From Paenibacillus sp. SC116 (GTDB taxonomy: Bacteria > Bacillota > Bacilli > Paenibacillales > Paenibacillaceae): DNA of 64,000 bases. The notes beneath the pieces were generated by a model. It made no database searches. It saw only the letters and a list, made by a program, of their open reading frames with translations, and was not told the origin of the DNA. The stretch is from the NCBI RefSeq assembly GCF_024733555.1, contig NZ_JANIOF010000002.1:434001-498000 (forward strand), read 5' to 3'. The position numbers and the translations under genes are program-made. Below, piece by piece: positions 10,278 to 18,028 of this stretch (its first letter is position 1; every line of letters begins with the position of its first letter).

Positions 10278-10593
10278 GCTGCATGATCGCAGTTAGCGTA
10301 AATGATGTATATTCATGATTGAATACTGTTTAAATGGAAAAGTCGTTTCCTTAGGGGACGGCTTTTTTTGTATGGTTAGATTTAAGTGGGGGGAGTTGTA
10401 AATAATGTCGGCAACTCTCTATTTATAGAGACGCAGAAGTTATCTATTTGGTTCCATTTTTTTGCGAAAAAATAGAACGTTAGGTTTATAGGGTAAGCCC
10501 TAATTGGTTCTAGCTCCTCTTAATCTTGCATATCGTTGAAAATAGAATTGATGATACGAGAGTGATGAGGAAGTAGAAAAGGAGAGGTGGTAG
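10278..10593 (+). other. murA-spoIID intergenic region
   Basis: The murA terminator is at 10338-10369. A near-perfect A/T hairpin lies at 10451-10478 (GTTC-C-ATTTTTT, loop TGCG, AAAAAAT-A-GAAC); its role is unclear. The spoIID leader should carry a sigma-E promoter, but I could not place one with acceptable spacing. Confidence 0.4.
10338..10369 (+). terminator. Intrinsic terminator of murA
   Basis: Stem AAAAGTCGTTTCC / GGGGACGGCTTTT (three G-U pairs) with a TTA-centred loop, followed by a run of seven T. Confidence 0.8.
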
Positions 10594-11853
10594 ATGTCGA
10601 GACGTTGGAAGCTTGGAAGGTCTCTTAAGTCGAAAGGTGCTATTCATTTCTATTCGTGGCACTGGAAAAAGAAGAGACGCAAGTTCCTTTTTATAATGGC
10701 AGGAGCTTGTCTACTCATTCTTGTCCTAATACTGCTGCCATTAAGTATTGTCGAGCCTAGTAAGTATGGAGCTGGCAATAAAACGGGAGCGACCGTGCCT
10801 GTAGATAAGCAAGTAGAACAATCACATGTGGATGTAAAGCGCAAGGAAATAGTAAGCCAAGATCGTGAGAAATTGATAGGAACACCGATTGTTTCATCAG
10901 AAGAGCGTGCCAGTGCTGCTGCCAAGATCGAAGAGCCGCGTGATCAAGCTCCTTATGTGCGCGTATATTTGGCGGACAAGGGTACGGTGGAGCGAGTTCC
11001 TCTGGAAATCTACGTGCGAGGCGTTGTAGCAGCAGAGATGCCGGAGCGCTTTGAGCTGGAAGCGCTCAAGGCACAGGCGATTGCTGCGCGAACATTTATT
11101 GTCCGTCGGCTTATGCAAGCTAAGAGTGACGGTGTACCACAAGGAGCCGATGTCCTTGGTTCAGTCGCTCACCAAGCTTATAAGCCGTTAGCTAAAATGG
11201 CGGAGCGTGAAAAATCGATGCAGCAGAAGCTGAATCGCGCGGTTAATGAAACGGCAGGGCTTATCCTTACTTATGAGGATAAGCCGATTCAAGCGGCATA
11301 CTTTTCTACGAGCAATGGTCATACTGAGAATGCAGAGGACTACTGGGCTACTTCGCCAATACCATATTTGCAAAGTGTGCCCAGTCCGTGGGATCGCGCT
11401 ATATCTCCGCGCTTCACGAACACGGTTAAGCTCGATGCCACCGATATGCTGCGCAAACTAGGCGTCGCTCCGTCCGCCGTTCCCGCTTTTGAGGCGCTCG
11501 CGGCGGACGAGGATGCGGCTTCGGAACAAGGAAGCCGCACATTACGGGAGAGCATTAAGGTTCTCTCCCGTACGAAGGGCCAGCGCATCGCCGAGCTAAG
11601 CATCGGCGATGCCAAGTTAACCGGTCGGCAGCTGCGCGAGCGCCTCGGGTTAACGTCTAGTTCAGTAGAGTGGAAATGGGAGGATGGCAAAGTGTTGTTG
11701 ATCTCATACGGCTATGGGCACGGAGTAGGCATGAGCCAATATGGGGCGCAAGGAATGGCGCTCAAAGGTAGCAAGGCTGAGCAGATTGTAACCTACTATT
11801 ATGTGGGGGCAAAGTTGAAGAAGCTAGAGGATATTTGGCCGAAGCAGTCTTGA
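10594..11853 (+). CDS. spoIID: Stage II sporulation protein D (septal peptidoglycan hydrolase)
   Basis: Lytic transglycosylase that, with SpoIIM and SpoIIP, drives engulfment during sporulation from the mother-cell side. The 419-residue protein has a basic N-terminus and one transmembrane helix (about 35-55), then the extracellular SpoIID domain. The predicted catalytic glutamate is E148 in 'AAEMPERFELEALKAQ', followed by 'AIAARTF'. The conserved 'YFSTSNGHTENAEDYW' and the C-terminal 'GYGHGVGMSQYGAQGMA' are intact. The start has AAAGGAGAGGTGG just upstream. It sits between murA and spoIIQ as in B. subtilis. The stretch 11390-11650 is clearly more GC-rich than the rest of the gene. Confidence 0.95.
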   Translation: MSRRWKLGRSLKSKGAIHFYSWHWKKKRRKFLFIMAGACLLILVLILLPLSIVEPSKYGAGNKTGATVPVDKQVEQSHVDVKRKEIVSQDREKLIGTPIVSSEERASAAAKIEEPRDQAPYVRVYLADKGTVERVPLEIYVRGVVAAEMPERFELEALKAQAIAARTFIVRRLMQAKSDGVPQGADVLGSVAHQAYKPLAKMAEREKSMQQKLNRAVNETAGLILTYEDKPIQAAYFSTSNGHTENAEDYWATSPIPYLQSVPSPWDRAISPRFTNTVKLDATDMLRKLGVAPSAVPAFEALAADEDAASEQGSRTLRESIKVLSRTKGQRIAELSIGDAKLTGRQLRERLGLTSSSVEWKWEDGKVLLISYGYGHGVGMSQYGAQGMALKGSKAEQIVTYYYVGAKLKKLEDIWPKQS

Positions 11854-11944
11854 ACGTACTGGCAAGGGATAAGCTAATTATCTAACTAGTTTCGTATCTT
11901 ACTAGCGTGAAACTTAGAAAACTTAGAAAATATCAAATGAATAC

Positions 11945-11973
11945 GTATAAAAGGAAAAGCCGCGGTAACAATG
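11945..11973 (+). promoter_or_regulatory. Sigma-F promoter candidate for spoIIQ
   Basis: GTATA, 14-bp spacer, GGTAACAATG. The -10 matches the forespore pattern GGnnAnAnT at every fixed position. spoIIQ is a known sigma-F gene in B. subtilis. The leader would be very short, about a dozen nucleotides. Confidence 0.55.
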
Positions 11974-11991
11974 GTTACTGAGGTGATACCA

Positions 11992-12759
11992 ATGAGTGAA
12001 CAGAACCAAAATACAAAAGGTTCAAAAATGAATTCGTCTAGCACGCAACCGTCCTCTATGGAAGATTCGAAGCTTTCAGGAACTCCAGCGGTTCCAACAA
12101 CTGGATGGAGAAAGCTGTTGTCTAAGAAGTGGGTATTTCCAGCCTTGTATGTCACCGCAGCAGCCCTTATCTTAACGTTAGTATGGGTCTACCAAGGATC
12201 CAATCAGCAGCTGAAGCAGAACCCAGCAGCGGTTCAAACAGAGGGTAAGTCCGTGACTGAGAGCCTCAAAGAGCAAACAGCAGGCGAGGCTGTAGAAGTA
12301 ATGGCGGGCAACGAAGTACTTGGCTGGCCTGTACTAGATGCAAAAGCAGTTGATGTTGTAATGGGCTTCTATGATGCAAATGCAACGAAAGAGGAGCAAG
12401 AAAAGGCAGTTGTACAGCATAACCAAACGTTTACACCGAATGTAGGCATTGATTTGGCTAGGAAAGATCAAAAGCCTTTTGATGTAGTGGCAGCATTGAG
12501 CGGTACAGTGGTTCGAGCAGAAGCACACCCAACCATGGGCAATGTTGTAGAGTTAGACCACGGCAATGGACTTAAGACATTGTATCAAAGTGTGACGGAC
12601 GTAAAAGTGAAAAAAGGCGACGCTGTTAAAAAGGGTGATGCCATTGCGATTGCTGGAACGAGTGAGCAGGAGAAAGGCTTAGGCGTACATGTGCACTTTA
12701 GTGTGTATGAAAATGATAAGCCTGTTAACCCGACAACTTTGCTTACCAAAAATCAATAA
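11992..12759 (+). CDS. spoIIQ: Stage II sporulation protein Q, M23/LytM-fold
   Basis: Forespore membrane protein that pairs with SpoIIIAH across the septum to form the engulfment and feeding channel. The 255-residue product has a Ser/Thr-rich cytoplasmic N-terminus, one membrane helix (about 46-65) and a C-terminal LytM fold. The fold keeps the aspartate in 'GIDLA' and the HxH pair in 'GVHVHFSV', but the first zinc-ligand histidine is replaced: the text reads 'PNVGID' where active M23 enzymes have H-x-G-x-D. It is therefore probably not a peptidase, like the B. subtilis protein. The ATG at 11992 follows GAGGTG; an earlier in-frame ATG at 11971 lies inside the predicted sigma-F -10 and is rejected. 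Confidence 0.9.
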   Translation: MSEQNQNTKGSKMNSSSTQPSSMEDSKLSGTPAVPTTGWRKLLSKKWVFPALYVTAAALILTLVWVYQGSNQQLKQNPAAVQTEGKSVTESLKEQTAGEAVEVMAGNEVLGWPVLDAKAVDVVMGFYDANATKEEQEKAVVQHNQTFTPNVGIDLARKDQKPFDVVAALSGTVVRAEAHPTMGNVVELDHGNGLKTLYQSVTDVKVKKGDAVKKGDAIAIAGTSEQEKGLGVHVHFSVYENDKPVNPTTLLTKNQ

Positions 12760-12765
12760 ATAAAC

Positions 12766-12822
12766 AGAGCTGTCCCGAGTGTAGCGTATAAGCGTCTGCC
12801 TCAGTGGGGCGGCTCTTTTTTT
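12766..12822 (+). terminator. Intrinsic terminator of spoIIQ
   Basis: Stem AGAGCTGTCCC / GGGGCGGCTCT with two G-U pairs and a long loop, then seven T. Confidence 0.75.
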
Positions 12823-12873
12823 GTTTTCGAAAAAAATTACAATGTCCCTAAGCTTGTCAGGCTTGGTTATAAA

Positions 12874-12901
12874 GCATAAGTGGGAAGACCCCTCATATAA
12901 T
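12874..12901 (+). promoter_or_regulatory. Sigma-E promoter candidate for spoIIID
   Basis: GCATAAG, 13-bp spacer, CATATAAT. The -10 differs from the sigma-E consensus CATACAAT at one base. spoIIID is a sigma-E gene in B. subtilis. The site is about 35 bp before the GTG start. Confidence 0.55.
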
Positions 12902-12935
12902 GTACCAAACTAAGTCAAGTAGGGGAGGCGGGAAC

Positions 12936-13223
12936 GTGCACGATTACATCAAGGAACGGACTATAAAGATCGGCCGCTGTATCGTGGAGACGAAACATAC
13001 GGTACGCACCATTGCCAAGGAGTTCGGTGTATCCAAAAGTACGGTGCATAAAGACCTGACCGAGCGGCTGCCGGAAATAAATCCGGATTTGGCGGACCAA
13101 GTCAAGCACATTCTCGAATACCATAAGTCTGTACGCCACCTGCGGGGAGGAGAAGCAACTAAGATAAAATACAAAAAGACAACTGGCAAAAAGCGTGAGG
13201 TGCTTGCAGCCGGCAAGTCTTGA
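12936..13223 (+). CDS. spoIIID: Sporulation transcriptional regulator SpoIIID
   Basis: Small DNA-binding regulator of mother-cell transcription that switches the programme from sigma-E toward sigma-K. The 95-residue product is close to the usual 93. The helix-turn-helix is 'TVRTIAKEFGVSKSTVHKDL' and the C-terminal basic tail starts at 'HLRGGEATKIKYK'. The GTG at 12936 gives the family N-terminus V/M-H-D-Y-I-K-E-R and follows GGGGAGG; an open frame from 12900 would add residues not found in the family. It lies directly before mbl as in B. subtilis. Confidence 0.96.
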   Translation: MHDYIKERTIKIGRCIVETKHTVRTIAKEFGVSKSTVHKDLTERLPEINPDLADQVKHILEYHKSVRHLRGGEATKIKYKKTTGKKREVLAAGKS

Positions 13224-13408
13224 CTCACTCCCTACATGTGAACTGCAGTACGCCTTTGTCCGTTCCGTAAATATATAGTACACGTTCTCATTAGTCATTG
13301 AACCGAGAGCTTAATATATGATATCTTTATCGAGTAAATATATTGCTGGAAATGGTCGGAAATGATCGTAATTTAGAAGAAATATGGAATCTGGAGGCTC
13401 TCGAATCT

Positions 13409-14410
13409 ATGTTGAGCAAGGATATCGGAATTGACTTAGGAACGGCGAATGTTCTCATTCATGTGAAAGGGAAAGGAGTCGTCTTGGATGAGCCGTCAGT
13501 AGTCGCGATTGAAAGCGATAGCAAACGTGTATTAGCTGTCGGTGAAGAAGCTCGTAAAATGGTGGGGCGTACACCTGGCAATATTATACCTATCCGTCCG
13601 CTTAAGGATGGAGTAATTGCAGATTTCGAAGTTACAGAAGCAATGTTAAAGCATTTCATTCAACGTGTCGGCGGTCGCAAATGGTATTCCTATCCGCGTA
13701 TATTAATTTGCGCGCCGACGAACATCACATCTGTAGAGCAGAAGGCAATTCGAGAAGCAGCTGAGCGTAGCGGCGCCAAGGAAGTCTTCCTAGAGGAAGA
13801 GCCAAAGGCAGCCGCTATTGGTGCGGGCATGGACATCTTTGAGCCTAGCGGCAATATGGTAGTGGACATCGGTGGCGGTACAACGGATGTGGCTGTACTA
13901 TCTATGGGTGATATTGTAACGGCTTCGTCCATTAAAATGGCTGGAGATAAGTTCGATTCTGCTATTATGCGTTATATTAAACATAAATATAAGCTGCTTA
14001 TTGGTGAGCGAACATCGGAAGATATCAAAATTACGATTGGTTCAGTTCGTCCTGGAGGCACTAAGCAGGAAATGGACATTCGTGGTCGTGATATGGTGTC
14101 AGGTCTTCCTTACACGGTCTCCATTACGTCAGCAGAAGTGCGTGAAGCACTTTGGGATCCGGTCTGTGCTATCGTTGCTGCATCCAAGTCGGTATTGGAA
14201 CGTACCCCGCCTGAACTATCGGCAGATATTATTGATCGTGGTGTTATTTTAACTGGTGGTGGAGCCTTACTAGACGGCTTAGACGAGCTGATGGCAGATG
14301 AACTGAAGGTACCTGTGCTTATTGCAGAAGATCCGATGCACTGTGTTGTCAAAGGAACAGGCATCATGTTGGACAATCTTGATCGTGTCGTTAAGAAAAG
14401 GCGCTTCTAA
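13409..14410 (+). CDS. mbl: MreB-family cell-shape protein (Mbl)
   Basis: Bacterial actin homologue that organises side-wall synthesis on the inner face of the membrane. The 333-residue product matches the length of B. subtilis Mbl. Nucleotide-binding motifs are intact: phosphate-1 'DIGIDLGTANVL' at the N-terminus, 'EEPKAAAIGAG' near 136 and phosphate-2 'VVDIGGGTTDVAVLS' near 155. The ATG at 13409 follows GGAGG; in-frame starts further upstream (13343) would add 22 unrelated residues. I call Mbl rather than MreB because of its place between spoIIID and flhO-flhP, the B. subtilis order. Confidence 0.93.
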   Translation: MLSKDIGIDLGTANVLIHVKGKGVVLDEPSVVAIESDSKRVLAVGEEARKMVGRTPGNIIPIRPLKDGVIADFEVTEAMLKHFIQRVGGRKWYSYPRILICAPTNITSVEQKAIREAAERSGAKEVFLEEEPKAAAIGAGMDIFEPSGNMVVDIGGGTTDVAVLSMGDIVTASSIKMAGDKFDSAIMRYIKHKYKLLIGERTSEDIKITIGSVRPGGTKQEMDIRGRDMVSGLPYTVSITSAEVREALWDPVCAIVAASKSVLERTPPELSADIIDRGVILTGGGALLDGLDELMADELKVPVLIAEDPMHCVVKGTGIMLDNLDRVVKKRRF

Positions 14411-14418
14411 TCCGATAT
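14392..14418 (+). promoter_or_regulatory. Sigma-D promoter candidate for flhO-flhP
   Basis: TAAG, 15-bp spacer, TCCGATAT, one mismatch in each element against TAAA-N15-GCCGATAT and exact spacing. It overlaps the end of mbl. flhO-flhP is a sigma-D operon in B. subtilis. Confidence 0.5.
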
Positions 14419-14467
14419 ATAGATTATATATCTATATACGATACCTTGTACCCTCATAGGGTAAGGT
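14415..14467 (+). repeat. Two inverted repeats in the flhO leader
   Basis: TATATAGAT/ATCTATATA with a 5-nt loop at 14415-14437, then ACCTT-GT-ACCCT/AGGGTAAGGT with a CAT loop at 14443-14467, ending six bases before the flhO ribosome site. Neither has a T-run, so they are not terminators. Confidence 0.45.
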
Positions 14468-14488
14468 GTTGCGGGAGGAAGATGTAGC

Positions 14489-15340
14489 ATGATACGTGGA
14501 TTATATACGGCAGCTTCGGGCATGATCACGCAGCAGCGTCGACATGACACGATTACAAATAATATTGCTAATGCACAGACGCCGGGTTTCAAAGCGGTAC
14601 ATACTTCTATGCGTTCATTCCCAGAAATGATGATTCGTCTTATGGGCAGTGACAAAGCAGCAGGAGCTCAGCTTGGGCAGCTAGGTACGGGTGTGTTCGG
14701 AGAAGAAAGCCAGATGCTGTTTGTGCAGGGAGATTTGATGCAGACGAAGCAGATGGGGGACTTTGCGCTCGTATCTGATATTGAAGTTCCGGGTATGAAC
14801 TTCGATGCGTCTGGTAAGTCCATCGATGAACAAGGGAACGTAACATACAAACCGGAAGTATTCTTTACCGTTCAACAAGGTGAAGAAGTTCTTTATACCA
14901 GAGACGGGCACTTCACGATAAATGAAGATCAAGAATTGGTAACTGCTGACGGCGCACTTGTACTGGGCGCTAATAATGCACCAATCATTTTGGTGGATAC
15001 GCCAATTCAGGATTTGCGCGTAGATCCTCAGGGGCGTATGTTCAATGCACGAACTGGTGCAGATTTGGGACAACGCTTATTGCTATCACGCGTAGAGAAT
15101 CCGAATGATTTGATCCGAGCTGGACATGGAAATTTCCGTCTTGAAAATAATCAAGCAGCTGTAGTGGACCCGACACTTGTTCGTGTAGAACAGGGTTATC
15201 TCGAGCGTTCGAATGTGGATACGTCACAGTCGATGGTAGACATGATGTCTGCTTTTCGTGCGTATGAAGCGAATCATAAGATGATTCAATTCTATGATAA
15301 GACGTTGGAGAAGACCGTAAACGAGATTGGTCGTGTATAG
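14489..15340 (+). CDS. flhO: Flagellar hook-basal body protein FlhO (FlgF/FlgG family)
   Basis: Axial rod protein of the flagellum, exported by the flagellar type III system. The 283-residue product has the N-terminal 'LYTAASGMITQQRRHDTITNNIANAQTPGF' region (D0 helix, residues about 4-34) and the matching C-terminal helix 'QSMVDMMSAFRAYEANHKMIQFYD', both needed for polymerisation. The ATG follows GGGAGGA. It precedes flhP by 32 bp and mbl lies upstream, as in B. subtilis. Confidence 0.93.
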   Translation: MIRGLYTAASGMITQQRRHDTITNNIANAQTPGFKAVHTSMRSFPEMMIRLMGSDKAAGAQLGQLGTGVFGEESQMLFVQGDLMQTKQMGDFALVSDIEVPGMNFDASGKSIDEQGNVTYKPEVFFTVQQGEEVLYTRDGHFTINEDQELVTADGALVLGANNAPIILVDTPIQDLRVDPQGRMFNARTGADLGQRLLLSRVENPNDLIRAGHGNFRLENNQAAVVDPTLVRVEQGYLERSNVDTSQSMVDMMSAFRAYEANHKMIQFYDKTLEKTVNEIGRV

Positions 15341-15372
15341 TCACAAATAAGTCGGGATAGGAGCGTGTTACT

Positions 15373-16215
15373 ATGAACATTTCTATGATCACTGCATCGA
15401 CTGCGATGAATGGTTTTCAAAATAAATTAGATGTTATCGCGGATAACGTTGCTAATGTAGATACAAATGGATACAAGCGGAAAACGGCTACTTTTGCTGA
15501 TGTCATGACAAATGTTCTTCAGCAGGGCGAAGATTTCGAACGACCAGGCCGTGCTACTCCATCTGGTTATACAACAGGATATGGTTCAAGATTGAACAGC
15601 ATTCAGCGTGATTTCTCACTAGGTGAACTCGTATCAACAGGTGTTGATACAGACATAGCGCTGCAAGGGAACGGCTTGTTCGAAGTTCAAACCGCAGAAG
15701 GAAATGCTTTCGTACGTGAAGGTCAATTTCAGCTTATGCCTGATGCACGTGCTGGTGTTGCGCCCGGGGGCATATTGACGACGAAGCAAGGTCATGTTGT
15801 TATGGGTGCAAATGACCAACCTATTCGAATACGAAATGGATTTGAACTGCGCATTGACTCCCTTGGAAGAGTATTTGAATACAATGTTGCCGCAGGCGAT
15901 CCTATTCAAGTGGGTGTATTAAAAATTGTCGAGCCTACAAAGCCCGAACTGCTTATGCAGGCGGATGACAATTTGTATGTCATTCCGGCAGGGACACCAA
16001 GAGAATCGGTAGTAACGACGTTGAACTTGACGAATATTCCACCAGATGGTATGTTGCCATTGACGGTGCGACAAGGCATGCTGGAGAAATCCAATGTCTC
16101 ATTAACGGATGAGATGGCGGATCTGATTCAAGCCCAGCGCGCCTATCAGATGGCAGCTCGGGCGCTTTCCTCTGGTGATGCCATGTGGGGATTAGCGAAC
16201 AGCCTGAGGGGCTAA
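15373..16215 (+). CDS. flhP: Flagellar hook-basal body protein FlhP (FlgG family)
   Basis: Second rod protein of the pair (280 residues). N-terminal 'TASTAMNGFQNKLDVIADNVANVDTNGYKRK' signature begins near residue 8; C-terminal 'MADLIQAQRAYQMAARAL' is the partner D0 helix. It is preceded by AGGAG and probably co-transcribed with flhO. Confidence 0.93.
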   Translation: MNISMITASTAMNGFQNKLDVIADNVANVDTNGYKRKTATFADVMTNVLQQGEDFERPGRATPSGYTTGYGSRLNSIQRDFSLGELVSTGVDTDIALQGNGLFEVQTAEGNAFVREGQFQLMPDARAGVAPGGILTTKQGHVVMGANDQPIRIRNGFELRIDSLGRVFEYNVAAGDPIQVGVLKIVEPTKPELLMQADDNLYVIPAGTPRESVVTTLNLTNIPPDGMLPLTVRQGMLEKSNVSLTDEMADLIQAQRAYQMAARALSSGDAMWGLANSLRG

Positions 16216-16236
16216 AGCGAAGCAGGTGAATAGTTA

Positions 16237-16572
16237 ATGGAGAACGGGAAAGAGCGAATAATGGCGAATTCACAACCGTTGAGCCGCTCTAATCGTTATA
16301 AAGAAGCAGGCGGATTGGAACGAAGCAAGTCTCCTTCCTCTGCCAATACAGAGCCAGACAATAAGAGTGGGCAGCATTCCAACTCGAACGATGTCGGAAA
16401 GAAATCCACTGCGCTAAAATGGGTGTTTCGACTTGTTGTTGTTCCGGTGCTTTGCTTGCTTATGGCATATATCGGTTTAGCTATTGGCTATGTTGTGATC
16501 GGTAATGGTGAGTTATCAGAGGCACTATCGCTAAAGCCTCTCATACATGTATATAATCTTGTGTTTGGTTAA
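16237..16572 (+). CDS. EpuA-like small membrane protein
   Basis: A 111-residue protein with a polar, Ser/Asn-rich N-terminal half (about 1-60), one strongly hydrophobic helix (about 67-90) and a short extracellular tail ending 'VYNLVFG'. This layout fits the EpuA family (often labelled 'DNA-directed RNA polymerase subunit beta' in databases although it is a small membrane protein). Function not established. It follows flhP by 21 bp and is closed by a terminator. A second ATG at 16261 is possible. Confidence 0.7.
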   Translation: MENGKERIMANSQPLSRSNRYKEAGGLERSKSPSSANTEPDNKSGQHSNSNDVGKKSTALKWVFRLVVVPVLCLLMAYIGLAIGYVVIGNGELSEALSLKPLIHVYNLVFG

Positions 16573-16594
16573 TTGTTTCATGAATGACAAATAC

Positions 16595-16646
16595 ACACCT
16601 TGTGACAATTTCGGGTGCTAATCCCGTGTGTTGCAGGGTGTTTTTT
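16595..16646 (+). terminator. Intrinsic terminator after the EpuA-like gene
   Basis: ACACCTTG pairs with CAGGGTGT; an inner CGGG/CCCG stem extends the hairpin; six T follow. Confidence 0.65.
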
Positions 16647-16675
16647 GTGCGGTTTTATTTTTGAGTATGGGCATG

Positions 16676-16681
16676 TATAAT
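16676..16681 (+). promoter_or_regulatory. -10 element candidate for pgsA
   Basis: Perfect TATAAT without a good -35. Transcription from here would start near 16688, which leaves little room for a start codon at 16702 and favours the GTG at 16726. Confidence 0.3.
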
Positions 16682-16725
16682 AGGTTGAAGGAAAGAAGAA
16701 AATGGGGGTTACTGGAGGTTTTGGG

Positions 16726-17250
16726 GTGAATGTACCGAATTTTCTGACAACGATTCGATTTGTGCTCATCCCCGTCTACTTAATGCTCTTCTTTGTTGGA
16801 GAACGATATATTGCTTTTGTCGTGTGGTTATTTGCAGGATTAACCGATGTACTGGATGGTTATTTAGCGCGTAAGCGCAATGAGATCACCTTTGTAGGAA
16901 AGATGTTGGATCCGCTTGCAGATAAGCTCATGATTTTGGCAGTGATGTTCTCTTTACTATGGTCTGAGGATTTGCCGATTTCGGCAGTGGCCGCCATGCT
17001 TGTTCGAGATGGAGGTATGATTCTTGGCTCGTTATGGTTCTATTTGAGGGGTAAGAAGACATTAGCGGCTAATACTATGGGTAAGCTGACGACGGTGCTG
17101 CTGTATGCAGCAATTGTCATGATTTATTTTCAGTGGCAGTATGCAGTAACAGCTTTGTGGATCGTAATCGGATTTTCTTACTTTACATCGCTCTTATATG
17201 TAATACAGTTTATAAGGGTAAACAGTCAAACCAAGGATACCATTCATTAA
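16726..17250 (+). CDS. pgsA: CDP-diacylglycerol-glycerol-3-phosphate 3-phosphatidyltransferase
   Basis: Membrane enzyme that makes phosphatidylglycerophosphate. The 174-residue protein begins with the family opening 'NVPNFLTTIR' and carries the complete CDP-alcohol phosphatidyltransferase motif D-x2-D-G-x2-A-R-x8-G-x3-D-x3-D ('DVLDGYLAR' then 'GKMLDPLAD'), plus several membrane helices. I chose GTG 16726 because GGAGG lies seven bases upstream and the family N-terminus starts there; an ATG at 16702 would add eight residues. Many Paenibacillus-type genomes also have a pgsA elsewhere, so this may be a paralogue with a related substrate. Confidence 0.85.
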   Translation: MNVPNFLTTIRFVLIPVYLMLFFVGERYIAFVVWLFAGLTDVLDGYLARKRNEITFVGKMLDPLADKLMILAVMFSLLWSEDLPISAVAAMLVRDGGMILGSLWFYLRGKKTLAANTMGKLTTVLLYAAIVMIYFQWQYAVTALWIVIGFSYFTSLLYVIQFIRVNSQTKDTIH

Positions 17251-17294
17251 GTCGTTGCTGAGAGTATGTTACATAATTAGATTGAATTCAGTGC

Positions 17295-17309
17295 CATTTT
17301 GTCAAAATG
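17295..17309 (+). repeat. Palindrome upstream of fabZ
   Basis: CATTTTG-T-CAAAATG, a perfect 7+1+7 inverted repeat about 140 bp before fabZ. It is operator-like in size but does not resemble the FapR box that I recall. Confidence 0.4.
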
Positions 17310-17318
17310 CAGTGAAAA

Positions 17319-17356
17319 GAGCTTCTTATTAACGGCAGAACCGCATGAAGAAGCTC
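17319..17356 (+). repeat. Inverted repeat between pgsA and fabZ
   Basis: GAGCTTCTT and AAGAAGCTC, perfect 9-bp arms with a 20-nt loop. Only a mixed CCTTATCT follows, so it is at best a weak terminator for pgsA. Confidence 0.4.
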
Positions 17357-17446
17357 CTTATCTCAACCTTCACGCCTGCAGTCGATGAAGGACGTTCTTA
17401 GTATTTGCCTAATCAAGCTTTTTTATTCAGGAAGGAGCCAATTATC

Positions 17447-17884
17447 ATGGAGCTTAACATTCAACAAATTCAAGAGATTATTCCTCACCGCTATCCATTT
17501 TTGCTCGTAGATCGAATTATTGAGATCGAGGAGTGCCAACGTGCGGTAGGTATTAAAAATGTCACCATGAACGAGCCGTTCTTTGCTGGACACTTCCCTG
17601 GATACCCAGTAATGCCAGGGGTACTAATTGTTGAGGCACTTGCTCAAGTAGGAGCTGCTGCGATGCTTATTAAAGAAGAAAATCGGGGGCGAATTGCGTT
17701 TTTCGGCGGTATCGACAATTGTCGTTTCCGTGGACAAGTGGTTCCAGGCGATACGCTTCAACTTGAAGTAGAGATTACACGCATGAAAGGGACGGTTGGC
17801 AAAGGCAGAGGTGTTGCTAAAGTGGGAGACAAAGTAGTAGCAGAAGCTGACTTTACATTTGCTCTTTCTAAACCCGAAGCTTAA
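17447..17884 (+). CDS. fabZ: 3-hydroxyacyl-ACP dehydratase FabZ
   Basis: Cytosolic hot-dog-fold enzyme that dehydrates 3-hydroxyacyl-ACP in type II fatty acid synthesis. The 145-residue product has the active-site histidine in '[16 protein letters not shown]' and the acidic residue in 'IVEALAQ'. The ATG at 17447 follows AGGAAGGAG; an upstream in-frame start would add an unrelated 14 residues. fabZ also lies near flhO-flhP in B. subtilis. Confidence 0.95.
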   Translation: MELNIQQIQEIIPHRYPFLLVDRIIEIEECQRAVGIKNVTMNEPFFAGHFPGYPVMPGVLIVEALAQVGAAAMLIKEENRGRIAFFGGIDNCRFRGQVVPGDTLQLEVEITRMKGTVGKGRGVAKVGDKVVAEADFTFALSKPEA

Positions 17885-18028
17885 TTCAGTGCTGTATCCG
17901 TCTCAGCTCTGTATTAGTGAACAATCTATATTATGTCTAAGCATACATGAGAAGCGAAGCTGGATAGAAAAGCTGCCAGAGAGCAGCGAGCACGGCAGCA
18001 GGGTGGAACGTTTCAAGGAGGGAAATAC

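Noticed and set aside
10528-10560. Possible sigma-E promoter GCATATC...GATACGAG before spoIID
   Set aside because: The spacer is 18 bp, too long for sigma-E (13-15), and the -10 fits poorly.
17885-18028. T-box-like string AGGGTGGAAC at about 17999-18008 before the DUF5693 gene
   Set aside because: Only the first ten of the fourteen T-box bases match, there is no terminator or specifier stem in the 140-bp leader, and the downstream gene is not an amino-acid gene.
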